From Haplomitrium mnioides (Eukaryota > Marchantiophyta > Haplomitriopsida > Calobryales): DNA of 24,161 nucleotides. Below the pieces are notes generated by a model that worked only from the letters and a program-made list of their open reading frames with translations, did not search any database and was not told the DNA's origin. A program made the position numbers and the translations under genes. The first letter of the stretch is position 1, and every line of letters begins with the position of its first letter. The stretch covers positions 1 to 24,161 of the forward strand of contig JBNGIS010008624.1 in NCBI GenBank assembly GCA_049999725.1. Reading direction: 5' to 3'. Positions 8,971 to 18,369 of this stretch are shown here, piece after piece.

Positions 8971-9850
8971 CGTTCAAGCAAAGAAGTAGCACTATAGAGC
9001 ATACAAATCAAGGAAAAAAAAGGAGATAGAGCTAAATTTTTTGGCTCTCACAAAGAGCTTTGTTGATGTGAAAACAATCACACGTGTGAGCAAAACATAT
9101 CACAAGAAGGAAGATAGAGGTTTCTTGTTGAAGTAGAGTCAAAGAAGACAAAGAGCTGGTCTTTGTTGAAGAAGAATCAAAGAAGGAATTTTTTAGGTTT
9201 GTTGAAGACAAATTGAAGAAGGCAAAAAAAATTTGTTGTTTAAGAAGAATTGAAGAAGGTAGAGGACAATCAAAGGAGAATCAAAGGAGCATCAAAGGAG
9301 AACTGAAGAAGAGTAGGGGCTGATTCATGATTGCCACCTACTTGTAACCCTAGCGACTTGCCATTTTGATATATGTCTGCCTCACGAATCTGGTTTTGGT
9401 GCATCGTGATTGTGACCACAAGGGAATCGCAAATTTGATTTTGCTAGTTCCTTTGACACACATTTTGTTGACAAGCAGTGACAATTCTTTTGAGGTATTC
9501 CAACTGCATTTTGTTCTCATCTGCCTTCATATGATCTATGCCTATTATCGTGAAGACTGCAAAATTGATAGAGGAGATTGCAACAATTCTCCTCGTACAT
9601 ACCAAGTTTTGGGAATTTAGGAATTTAGCTCTACACAAAGCAAAGTTAGACATCAACAATTCTTCTTTTGCATATAGTGAATTTGAAAGTGATTACAAGA
9701 GGTGACATGAATACTTAAATCTCTTGAGGTGTTGAGTTATGTACTCCAACTGGTTTTTAATGTTCAATATAGAATTCATCTCTGAGTAGATAATGCATTG
9801 TGTATTGAGATTATAGTGCTTGTTGTGTTTGTGAGCGCAGCTAATTCATA
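8971..9850 (+). other. Copia untranslated leader, purine-rich
   Basis: About 880 bases lie between the primer site and the first recognisable gag codons. From about 9110 to 9320 a degenerate TTGTTGAAGAAGAATCAAAG-type pattern recurs, leading to AATCAAAGGAG repeats (9267-9300). No protein is recognised. The small open frames here (for example 9366-9620) have no gag-like features. Confidence 0.6.
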
Positions 9851-10530
9851 GGATTCAAAATTACAGATGGGATTTCTCATATTGTAAGTGAGAAATTGAC
9901 TCAGAACAACTATAATGTCTGGTTTGTGGGAATGAACGTCTTCATTGAAGGTAGAGGGTTTTGGGACTTCATCATAGGTGATGAAGTAGAGCATGTGTTA
10001 GGACTAGCCTCATCTAGTGAAGAAATGTAGGGCTTCAAGATGCACACTAAGAAAGTGCACAAACTGTTGTACTAACTCACCATCAATGTCGATAACAAAA
10101 TGATGGGCTATGAATCTACAGTAAAGACACCATAGAAAACTTGGGATATCCTCAAAGAGAGGTACATAGTTATGTCAGATGCAAGGGAGTTGACACTGGT
10201 GATGGAATTCTTCAACATGCAGAAATTGAAATTGAGTGTAAATAACTTTGCCTTGAAGATAAAATCCCTAGCTAAAAAACTCAAAAATGTAAGAGAGAAT
10301 GTGAAGGACAATGCAATGGTGGTAGTTTGCTTGAGTAGGTTGGGCAAATAGTATAAAAAATTTAAACATCTATGAGAATGAGGGAAGGAACCACATCCTT
10401 TTCATAGCTCATCGCGATGTTAGTTGCAGAGGAACTTGACATGCAAAGAGGAGCCTCAAGTAGTCAAGAAAACCAAGAGAAAGCCTTCTACTCTAATAAG
10501 AGTAGAGGCAAAGGCAAGAGTTATGGAAGG
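9851..10530 (+). pseudogene. Copia gag relic, capsid part
   Basis: Reading from about 9860 gives VSEKLTQNNYNVWFVGMNVF, the typical start of plant copia Gag (a leader followed by L-x-x-x-N-Y-x-x-W). It continues with KTWDILKERY (about 10136), the conserved W-L-x-x-R/Y block, and the helix-rich FALKIKSLAKKLKNVRENV (about 10251). In-frame stops are TAG 10028, TAA 10073, TAG 10133 and TAG 10349, followed by TGA and a one-base frameshift near 10370-10410. The frame then reads MLVAEELDMQRGASSSQENQ and SNKSRGKGKSYGR up to 10530. There the 4.2-kb insertion interrupts it; the frame resumes exactly at 14730. Gag forms the particle shell; the break and stops rule out function. Confidence 0.85.
10526..10530. 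repeat. Target-site duplication, left copy (nested element)
   Basis: GAAGG before the insertion and AAAGG after it (14725-14729); four of five bases match. Removing the insert and one copy gives an uninterrupted gag frame (GKSYGR followed by SNFRRD), which fixes the borders. Confidence 0.8.
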
Positions 10531-10559
10531 TGTCGTAGCATAGCAATGGCACTCCAACC

Positions 10560-11890
10560 CCCAAAAAACACACCCAAGGATCGAACCGCGCAAGACCTAT
10601 ATAGAAATCTGCTTTTAATCCACTTTTATTGACTTTCCAGATTCTTTAGAGAGTTCTAAAACTACACTCTATCAGTTCAGAGATGGACCGCTCTCCACTC
10701 TAGGCCTGACAACCCTTTTCCTCCACAAATCACACACAAAAATACTTCCAACCACTCACTAACACAGAACAACAACCAAGAGTTACTCAAACTGTATGAC
10801 TGATATTTCTAGAACAAGAAAGATGATGTACAGGCTGAATTTAAACTTGACCTGACTCAGAGAAATTCACAAGCAACTAGTTACCCAACTTGCAAGGATA
10901 TCTCAGACCAACACTCCAATGCCTACCTTCATTACACCACCTGACTTCCCTCAAATTGGATACTCAAGCCACTCCAACCCAATATACCCCAAAGCTTGAT
11001 GCTGAGAACTCAACTGTGGAACGACCCTCCTGATCTCACATCCACTCGCTGTTCCTCCAACCACCCACTACTCTGTTTGCTTAATGAAATGACCACCTAT
11101 TCCATAGGCACACACAATACTGAACACTCCTTCCTCTACTGCAGCCCACCAACCAGTATCCACTGACTGATTGACCACAGAAGGTTCTCTCCTTAAGAAT
11201 TAACACATATAGAACAGAACAAAACTTAAAGCAGAATTGATTTTGTCACTAAACCTCCCACAAACCACAATCTAGAACTCAAAACCCAGACCCAACAGCG
11301 GGACACACTCAGGCAACTCCTGACATGCACTCCTCTAATGCTACTTGATTGACTTCTTCAATTGCAAACTTGCAAAACATTCACCAACCAACTCTAACTT
11401 CTGAATTCATACTCCATCCTCAAAATTACTCCTCATGAATTTGCAATAAAAAAATATGGACAGGAGACCTCACAGACATGAACTCTTTGTATATTTCTTG
11501 AAGCACACATGTACAATGAGAAACCCCAGAACAGGAGCTCGACAAATGACTTGTACCCCTCTCCTTGTTCCACAAGAAAGTAAAAAAACAACCAGTAGCA
11601 CAGTCTCTCATAATGCTACTGGGACTGATCTTTTACACAAGCTAAAGCTAAAGCGACACTAGGACTCCCCTCCATTGGCTGTCCCTCACGAAATACAAAC
11701 AGAAAGAACTCTCTTCTCCTCTAAGTGTTGGTCCACCTCTAAATGTTGGATTTGCCTTCAGATGTGAGTCCACCTGAGTAGTCTGAGCCTCTAGAGCCTC
11801 CTGCTCTACGATTCCCAACACTCCTCAGTCCACCTCCACCCTACGATGGCCTTCCCTCACGAAATACACCCACCTCACCAGAGATCTCAC
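10560..11890. other. A/C-rich left third of the nested element, no gene
   Basis: Long run of A- and C-rich sequence on the plus strand with many CCA/ACAC words and no coding signature. CCTCACGAAATACA occurs twice (11687 and 11857), suggesting a local duplication of about 170 bp. Nothing else can be assigned. Confidence 0.4.
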
Positions 11891-12228
11891 CAGAATTCTC
11901 TCCTTTGTCTCCCGCTGCTCTTCTTGCACAAAACTATCAGTCCTTCCAACAACAAAGTGAGGACCCCTTGATCCCCTTTTTTGCGAATTATACCTTTTTT
12001 CCTTTCACCCACCTTGCGATTTGGATTGTTGCTAGCTTGAGATGCTTGGTCGGTGGAAATTTGGCGTAGATTTGAAAGGGACTGGCGAAGACCATAGAAT
12101 GCAACTTTTGGCGCAGATTCGATGTGAATTCCAAGGGATCGGGTAAATTCTGTAAGGCGACAGAGCTCGGCGCACAATCTGAAGTGAATTCCGCGGTTTG
12201 TTCTGAAATCACTCATCGATTCTCGAAG

Positions 12229-12505
12229 CACCATGTTTCTGCAGATCCGCGTACACTCCGAAGAAGCCCACCAGCTCTCTCGTAGCACCACGTTTCCGCT
12301 AAGATCCAATATTCTTGAGGAATCTCCCAGATTTCCGTTGATTCGTAGTTTCCGTAGAGGTTGCACGTTTCCGCAAAGCTTGAGATTCTCGTAGAATCTA
12401 TAAGATTCCCATTGAATGCTCGTAATCTGTTGATGCCAAGATGCTCGCAAAATCTATTGGATTCCCGCAGATTCCTGAATCCACTGGAGGTGCCACGTTT
12501 CCGCT
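12229..12505 (+). repeat. Recurring CACGTTTCCGC motifs in the presumed promoter-proximal region
   Basis: Related copies: CACCATGTTTCTGC (12229-12242), CACCACGTTTCCGCT (12286), GCACGTTTCCGCAAAG (12363) and GCCACGTTTCCGCT (12492). They lie 110-390 bases upstream of the TATA box at 12617. CCACGT is a G-box-like core used by plant bZIP/bHLH factors; that role is inference. GCCACGTTTCCG also occurs on the minus strand of the right-end units (about 24012-24024). Confidence 0.55.
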
Positions 12506-12616
12506 ATGGTGCCGTCCGACGCCGCCCCGCAAAGGGGTAGCCGGACCGTTGCGCTGACCGCCCGTTGACCCACTGACTTTTGCAACTACCACGTCATCTG
12601 CAAGGCCTTGACCCTC

Positions 12617-12624
12617 TATATAAG
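12617..12624 (+). promoter_or_regulatory. TATA box in the nested element
   Basis: CTCTATATAAGAACTATAAAG is a near-consensus plant TATA box in an otherwise GC-richer, C/T-rich stretch. If used, transcription would start about 12650. This is expected inside an LTR (U3/R border). Confidence 0.55.
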
Positions 12625-12946
12625 AACTATAAAGAACCTCTGTTTTTGCCCCAACTTGATCGATGCTAGATCTCCTTTTCGACATCACTTCCTCTTCTGT
12701 CAGATGTGTGCTAGATCACATTTTTGACATTTTTGGTTCTCCTAGAGTCAGATCTAAGATTTGTCATCCTTTCGGTAGATCTCTTCCTGTTTCTTCTTTT
12801 CGACCTTGTGATATACCGCCGTTTCCGCACTGCTTGCTTCTCCTTGGACAAGTGATAAATCTTTGTTTCAGCACCCTTTCTTTCTATACTGGAGCTACGT
12901 TATATCCTCATTTCGGCAACCCTTGTTAGACCCCTTCGGAACCCTA

Positions 12947-12967
12947 CTAAGTGGACACTCCACTTAG
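12947..12967. repeat. CTAAGTGG/CCACTTAG hairpin module
   Basis: Perfect 8-bp stem with a 5-base loop. The same palindrome recurs at 23392-23410 and 24106-24124 in the right-end repeats, each time near snRNA-USE-like or CGGAACCCC-type sequence. Confidence 0.8.
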
Positions 12968-12998
12968 GAAGGTCAATCGGAACCATTTTACTTGGGGT

Positions 12999-13009
12999 GT
13001 CCCACATCG
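12999..13009 (+). promoter_or_regulatory. snRNA upstream-sequence-element-like motif
   Basis: GTCCCACATCG matches the plant snRNA-gene USE consensus RTCCCACATCG at every position. Two one-mismatch copies follow at about 13476-13486 and 13571-13581 (CCCCACATCGG), and one lies on the minus strand at 24146-24156. No TATA box is seen 25-35 bases downstream and no snRNA follows, so function is unproven; USE-like words are known in plant repeats. Confidence 0.5.
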
Positions 13010-14249
13010 GATGGCAGATCGGAACCCCCTTAAGTGGGCTCTACCTTCGATTTATCGCCCTTTCGGCTCCATCTTCTCTGTCCTGCCAGATCTTCGATTT
13101 ATCCCTGTTTCGATACTTAGTTTTCCTTTTAGGCTGGATTGTCGATAAGTCACCTTTCCGGCCTCTACGTTCTTTCTTCGTCCAATCATTGATATATCTT
13201 CCTTTTGCCAATGTCCATTAATATAGGAACCTTGAGAGGCTTCTTCTTTTTACTAAGGCATCGAAAAGTTCTATGTAAGAATGTTAAGGAAGACTTATTT
13301 ACCTGACTTATTGAAAAGTTCATTGTAAGAACTAAGAGCTCCGTAGATTCCTTTCGAACTTTCTGAAGATACCCGATTCGAACTTTCCCAATTTCGTCCA
13401 TGTCGTCTAAATCTTTGATAAATCACCTTTCTGACTGATTCATTAAGCCGCTTCAGAATCCAAATTAACCAGTGCTCCCCACATCGGAACTCCCCACGGA
13501 ACTAATTAAACCGGGGATTCCACTTCGGATCCCCACACGGACTCTTAACGTAAACCCTCTTAATTGGGGTTCCCCACATCGGAAGGCGACTTTCCGAAGC
13601 CTTCTTCACGGATCACGGACTCTTCATGGAACATCCTTCCGCTCGCTTCCAATTCTTACTTATCCCTTTACAACTTCAATTTCTTCCGATTCCAATTATT
13701 TGCAAAGCAGACATTCGTCGTTGATCACTTCCTCGCTGATCCGATCGATTTCCACTTTATTCCAAATGCTCTTCGTTCTTCTTTCACTTCGATTCCTTCG
13801 CAATATAATTCCTCCTTTTGCAGCTCATCACTTCGCAGCAGGAGCATTTCCGCACCAGGTACTCACGCAGATCTATCCGCAGCATCGCCTTGATTCTCCA
13901 TAGATTAATTTCCCCAAGCACCTTCATTCGTCATCAGAAAACTCCGTGCCACCGAACCTTCCTTGCCGCAATTCGTCTCAACTCAATCTTCATCAGAAAT
14001 CCTCATCAGCAAGGTAATTCTTTAGTTGGGCACAACGCAGCACAATTGATTCAAACATGTCCTTCGTCGGGTTCAGCTTTTCATTTTGATTGTTGCAGCA
14101 GGGCTCGCATCACTTAGCTGCCTCACAGCCGATCCTTCTTCGTTTACAGGGGATTCATCGTCGCCACACACCCTTTCTCACAGCCATACTCACTGGAAAT
14201 CCACAGACACATTCGCGAGTCGCCCTGGCCTCTACATATATCCCATAAG

Positions 14250-14724
14250 TTTCCGACATTGTTGCTGAAGTAGTATGTAAAGGTTTCACTGCTTCCGTCC
14301 TTCGAGAGGTAGCCCCCTAGAGGAGTGTAAGGCCACCGCTTAACTTCCTGTCCTTGGATGAACCTAGTTCAAGGCTAAATAGGGCAACTTGTCCTCCGAT
14401 ACACTTCAACTAGCTCCTGGGCAAGTTGTCCATCAACGAACAAAATAGATAGATAAATAGGGGCTAGCCTTGGCCCTCGACACCTAGATTAGTTTTACAG
14501 AGAATTTTCTTTTTCTAAAAAAATAAGTTACCTCAGCTTCCTCATTACCCAAGCTTCTCTCCTTGGCCAATGATCTCCAAAATCTCCTCACCAGTACTTA
14601 TTTACATATTTTTACACGTTACTCTCACAAAACTGAAGCTTCACTACTTCCCTCTCACTCCACTGCTCAGAAGAGACCACCTTCAAGTAGTTTCTGACCT
14701 TTTGTCAAGAACCATGCTCTCGCA
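14250..14724. other. Right end of the nested element, no gene
   Basis: Mixed C/T-rich sequence with no open frame of note. It includes GGGCAACTTGTCC and GGGCAAGTTGTCC-type words (14382 and 14421), a short direct repeat about 38 bases apart, and ends at CTCTCGCA before the target duplication. Confidence 0.4.
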
Positions 14725-14957
14725 AAAGGAGCAACTTTAGAAGAGATTTATCAAATGATAGTACACAAATCCAATAGCAACAATCATAGTCGAATCAGTA
14801 TGGTGGTAGAGGACATTTCAAATGAAGAGGGAGTAATCAAGAGCATGGAAGTCAACAATAGAATTCAGGTACATACTGTTTTTATTGTGACAAACCAGGT
14901 CATATGGCAAGGGATTGTTATAAAAAACAGAATTACATGAGGAACAACATAGTGTAG
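14725..14957 (+). pseudogene. Copia gag relic, C-terminal part with CCHC zinc knuckle
   Basis: The gag frame resumes at SNFRRDLSND and passes a Gly/Ser/Gln-rich linker to the zinc knuckle CFYCDKPGHMARDC at 14877-14918 (C-x2-C-x4-H-x4-C intact). Stops interrupt at 14775, 14787, 14859 and 14955 (all TAG) and at 14823 (TGA). The knuckle binds RNA during packaging in the family. It immediately precedes the protease region in the same frame, as in copia polyproteins. Confidence 0.88.
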
Positions 14958-16320
14958 AGGAACGATGCAAGTTTCAACAAGACAAACAATGAAATACTGT
15001 TTGTTATGCAATATGGGTACTCCTTTGTTGCACATGAAAAACAAAATGGCAATGAAGACAAGTGGTTTGTGGATTCCACATGCTCAAACTACATTACATG
15101 CCATAGAGAATGGTCTAAGGACATTATGAATTTGAGTACAATTGGATACATTGAGACATGTAACTCAACTATGCAAACTATCCAATAGATTGATATTATA
15201 CCGATTGTACTAGAGAATGGTAAAACAAAATGTCTATTTGATGTTTTGCATGTCTCAAGGATTCAAAAAAACTAGATTTCAATTAGACAATATGTAGAGT
15301 AGAATATGCAAGTCAAGTTTAACCCCATTGGTGTGTTTATTGAGGAGTGAGGAAACAAACGTGACATGATCACAAAAGGAAGAAGCAGTGGCATGATGTT
15401 CACACTAGATGTGAGAATGCCTGAAGTGACACAAGCTACGTTTGTACATGGTATAGGAGTTGTGTCAGATGTAAAGATATGGCACAAACATGTTGGCCAT
15501 GTCAAAATACAACAGTTGAAAAGTATGCAAAGTTCATGAGTAGTCAGTAGGTTGCCCAAATTAAAAGTGGAAGGGATGCAAAAGGTGTGTGAAGCTTGCC
15601 AATTTGGTAAACAAGAAAGACAATCATTCCCTCATGATGTATATGTGGTAGGCATGCCACTTGAAGTGATATATTCAGATGTATGGGGGCCCAAAAAACA
15701 TGGTCCATTGGAGGGTGTATATATTATGTCACCTTCATTGATGACTATTCATGAAAGATTTGGATACATTTCATGAAGTAGAAGAGTGAAGTGTTTGACC
15801 ACTTCAAGTATTTTAGAGCTATGGTGGAAAGAGAGAAAGGGAAGCAAATCAAGTGTCTATGATCTGATGGAGGAGGAGAATACTTCTCCACAGAGTTTGT
15901 GCTTACTTGCAGAAAGAAGAGGCAATAGACTTGTCAGTATACATCCCAACAAAATGGGGTTGCTGAAAGAAAAAATTGGCACATAGCAAAGGTGGCACAT
16001 GCCTTAATGAATGAGAAGAGTATGACTCATCATTATTGGGCAGAGGTGGTGTCAATTGCAATTTACATTATGAGATGCACTTCTACAACATCAATTCACA
16101 AAATGATGCCAAAAAAGAAGTTCACAAGAAGTCATCCAGACGTTTCACATTTGAAAATGTTTGGGTGTAATGCATAGGTACATGTGCTAGCAAAGACACA
16201 CATCAAATTGGATCCAAAAGCTAAGAAATGTGTCTGCATTGGATACTCAAATGAGAAAAAAGGTTACAAGTGTTTCTGTCTCACTACATACATGTTGAAG
16301 GTGAGTAGAGACATTTTTTT
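14958..16320 (+). pseudogene. Copia protease and integrase relic
   Basis: The protease active-site region reads WFVDSTCSNYIT (DSTCS at 15072-15086), where family members have DSGAS, so the Gly is lost. GAG-pre-integrase follows as IWHKHVGHVKIQQLKS (about 15479) with CEACQFGKQ (about 15588), the HHCC zinc site. The integrase core starts at EVIYSDVWGPKKHG (first catalytic Asp at 15678). Frameshifts then break it, but QNGVAERKN-type codons and HYWAEVVSIAIYIMRC (about 16033) can be followed, ending near KCVCIGYSNEKKGYKCF (about 16227). Stops include TAG at 15186, 15271 and 15298. It would process the polyprotein and insert the cDNA if intact. Confidence 0.88.
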
Positions 16321-16740
16321 GATGAATTAAGTACTTGGTATGGTGAAAAAATTGATGATGACATAGTTGATACAAACAAATTGAGGTTGTGTTAGAATAG
16401 AGTTGGTAAACTTAGGAGCTAAGTGGTCCACAAGGTGAAAGGAACAACAACAATAGTATATGGCAAGGGAGGCTGCACAAAAATTTGGAGTAACATGTTT
16501 CAATTAATTTGCAAACTGAAAGTGTTGTAGAGATGACGTTTGCAATGTCTTGAGGTGAAGGTGGTGGAAATAGACATAAGAGTATGAATGAAAAGTTGAG
16601 ATTATTCTCAACTACAACATCAAGACAAAAGCAATTGGAGCAGTAGGTGCAAAGTACACATATGCGCAGAAGTGAAAGGGTGAAATACCTTATTGACATA
16701 TTAATGCACATAGGAGCTTTTGCATCCTATCATGCATATA
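16321..16740 (+). other. Copia integrase-RT spacer
   Basis: Low-complexity region between the integrase C-terminus and RT, as in other copia polyproteins. One frame from 16647 (MRRSERVKYLIDIL) has the RRSxR-x-x-x-x-x start that precedes RT in the family. No other feature is seen. Confidence 0.6.
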
Positions 16741-18150
16741 TATTGCAAGCTATCATAGACAAAGAGCCTACTGTTTTTTATGATGTTGTAAGTGACAAGA
16801 GATGGGAATCTGCAATGACAAAAGAGATGGATGCTCTTTATAAAAACCAAACATAGAAGTTGGTTACCTTACCTAAAGGGAAGAAAGCCATTGGATGCAA
16901 GTGGGTCTACAAACTCAAAAGAAACGAAGATGGAAGCATAAGCAAGTTTAGTAGCCAAGAGGTATGCACAAACCCATGGCATAGACTATGGGGAGACATT
17001 CAGCCATGTGGTAAGAATGACAATTGTTTGGGCATCCATTGCATTGGCTGCAGCAAAATAGTGGACCTTATAACAAACAGATAAGAAAAATAAATTCTTG
17101 CATAGGGAACTAGAAGAAGAGGTATACATGGTGTAATCACCGAGTTTTGTTGATTTGGAGCATTCAGATCAAGTCTATAAGTTGAAAATGGCCCTATATG
17201 GGTAAAACTAGCACCTTGAGCATGTTCCAACAAGATAGGCAAATTTTATATTTTAGTGGGATTCAAAGTGTCTAATGTAGATTACCCTTTATATGTTAGA
17301 AAGACAAAAAAAGTGTCATGCTCATACTCATATATTTAGATGATCTCATTATGACTCGAGGAAGTGTGCAAGGCATAGTTGAAGTAAAAAGTTTGCTATA
17401 GCACAAATTTGACATGAAGGATCTTACAGAGTTCAGACACTTTCTTGGCATTGAGGTGATAAAAATATAGTCGGGTATTTAGATGATATAGTGGCAATAT
17501 GCTAGAGACATGTTGTCAAAATATGGGATGACATGCTCCAAACTGATTTCAACCCTTTGGATTAGAATACCAAGCTGATCAGTCATGAAGGGCAATTGAT
17601 TGAAGATCCAACTAGCTTTAGGTAGATGGTGGGGAGCCTGATTTACATCACCATCACCAAGCCATATTTGTGGGCCTGGTAAGGCAATTTATGCAAACTC
17701 CAAGGAAACCACATCTTGATGCAATGTGGTATGTGAAATCCATACTACAATATAGACTATTTATAATAGTAGTAGCAAGTTTCATTTTTCTGGCTTTATA
17801 GATGCAAATTGGCTAGGAAGTACAAGTGACCAAAGATCCACAAGTGGCTTTGTTTATTTTGGTTTGGTAGTTTTGGAATAGCTTGGAGTATAAAAAAGAA
17901 ACCTACAATTGCACTCTTGAGCACAAAGGATGAGTACAGGAGTGCAACAATGGCTACATGTGAGGTGGTATGGTTGGTGAAACTTTTGCACGATTTGGAT
18001 GTTAGTGTAATTAAACCAATGAGGGTTTACTATGATAATATAAGCAGTATTCCGTTGGCCAATAATCCAGTTTTTCATGCACATTCAAAGCACATTGAAG
18101 TGCACTATCATTTTGTGAGAGATAAAGTTTTGGCCAAGCTAGTTGATCTG
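16741..18150 (+). pseudogene. Copia reverse transcriptase and RNase H relic
   Basis: RT begins KEPTVFYDVVSDKRWESAM (about 16759), then KNQT-stop-KLVTLPKGKKAIGCKW (about 16848-16890; family has Trp at the stop, so TGG became TAG). After frameshifts it gives QTHGIDYGETFSHVVRMT (about 16971). The catalytic YVDD box is YLDD at 17333-17344 within LIYLDDLIMT. FDMKDLTEFRHFLGIEV follows, then IKI-stop-SGI-stop-MI-stop-WQYARDML with three TAG codons. RNase H is seen in GFIDANWLGSTSDQRSTSGF (about 17800), LSTKDEYRSATMATCEVVWL (17908) and HIEVHYHFVRDKV (about 18090). The last frame ends TAG 18151. Expected role is cDNA synthesis; it is clearly dead. Confidence 0.9.
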
Positions 18151-18253
18151 TAGTACATCAACACTAAGGATCAATTGGTAAATATCTTCACGAAGAAGTT
18201 GGGAATAGACAAGTTGCAAAAATTTAGGAAGCAACTTGGTGTACATGCATTGA

Positions 18254-18269
18254 GCTCGAGGGGGGAGAG
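18254..18269 (+). promoter_or_regulatory. Polypurine tract (second-strand primer)
   Basis: GCTCGAGGGGGGAGAG lies directly before the 3' LTR. Its position and G/A composition are typical of plant copia elements. Confidence 0.85.
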
Positions 18270-18369
18270 TATTGAGATTAGAAGCTAAGATAGGTTGCCA
18301 AGCTCATCTGGTAATACCTTTGCAAATCTTTTGTCTATCTAAAGTAATTTTGTGTGTTGTGTTTTAACA
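18270..18369 (+). repeat. Copia 3' LTR (100 bp, internally deleted)
   Basis: Starts TATTGAGATTAGAAGCTAAG and ends GTGTTTTAACA. Both ends align to the 247-bp 5' LTR, but about 145 interior bases are missing. The two LTRs differ at many aligned positions, so the insertion is old. CAAAA (18370-18374) follows as the right target duplication. Confidence 0.85.

Larger units (their letters stand above)
10531..14724. mobile_element. 4194-bp noncoding insertion with TG...CA ends (giant solo LTR or LARD-like element)
   Basis: Starts TGTCGTAGCATAGCAATGGC and ends ACCATGCTCTCGCA, flanked by a 5-bp duplication inside copia gag, which is the signature of LTR-retrotransposon integration. No gag, pol or transposase motif is visible in any frame. 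The left third (10560-11890) is A/C-rich on the plus strand; from about 12000 to 14250 it is C/T-rich and GC-richer than its surroundings. I found no direct repeat of the first ~100 bases near the right end, nor a convincing primer site or polypurine tract, so separate terminal LTRs are not evident. A solo LTR of unusual size explains ends, duplication, an internal TATA box and absence of genes; a LARD with diverged LTRs is the alternative. Orientation is probably plus, judging by the TATA box. Confidence 0.72.
8711..18369 (+). mobile_element. Ty1-copia LTR retrotransposon, decayed, carrying a nested insertion
   Basis: The element has a 5' LTR (8711-8957), a Met-tRNA-type primer site, gag with a CCHC zinc knuckle, protease, integrase, reverse transcriptase, RNase H, a purine tract and a 3' LTR (18270-18369). 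The order PR-IN-RT-RH defines Ty1-copia. Total span is 9659 bp, of which 4194 bp plus a 5-bp duplication is the inserted element in gag, so the copia itself is about 5.46 kb, normal for the family. It sits on the plus strand inside the TNP2 relic, whose C-terminal part continues after the 3' LTR. Every domain has stops and frameshifts, so it is not autonomous. Confidence 0.92.

Noticed and set aside
10578-10587. tRNA T-arm or Pol III B-box-like GGTTCGATCC on the minus strand
   Set aside because: No A box, acceptor stem or cloverleaf around it; not a tRNA or a clear SINE head.
12100-12130. TTGGCGCAGATTCG as a retrotransposon primer site
   Set aside because: Part of a local repeat (TTTGGCGTAGATTTG also at 12060), with no LTR end just upstream.
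11887-12450. 187-codon minus-strand open frame
   Set aside because: No recognisable domain, lies wholly inside the noncoding TG...CA insertion, and its composition follows the local CACGTTTCCG/GAATCT repeats.
12398-12688. 96-codon minus-strand open frame, and the plus-strand frames at 13472-13903 and 13564-13893
   Set aside because: Inside the same insertion, no conserved motifs, overlapping each other or a TATA box; best explained as chance frames in GC-richer DNA.
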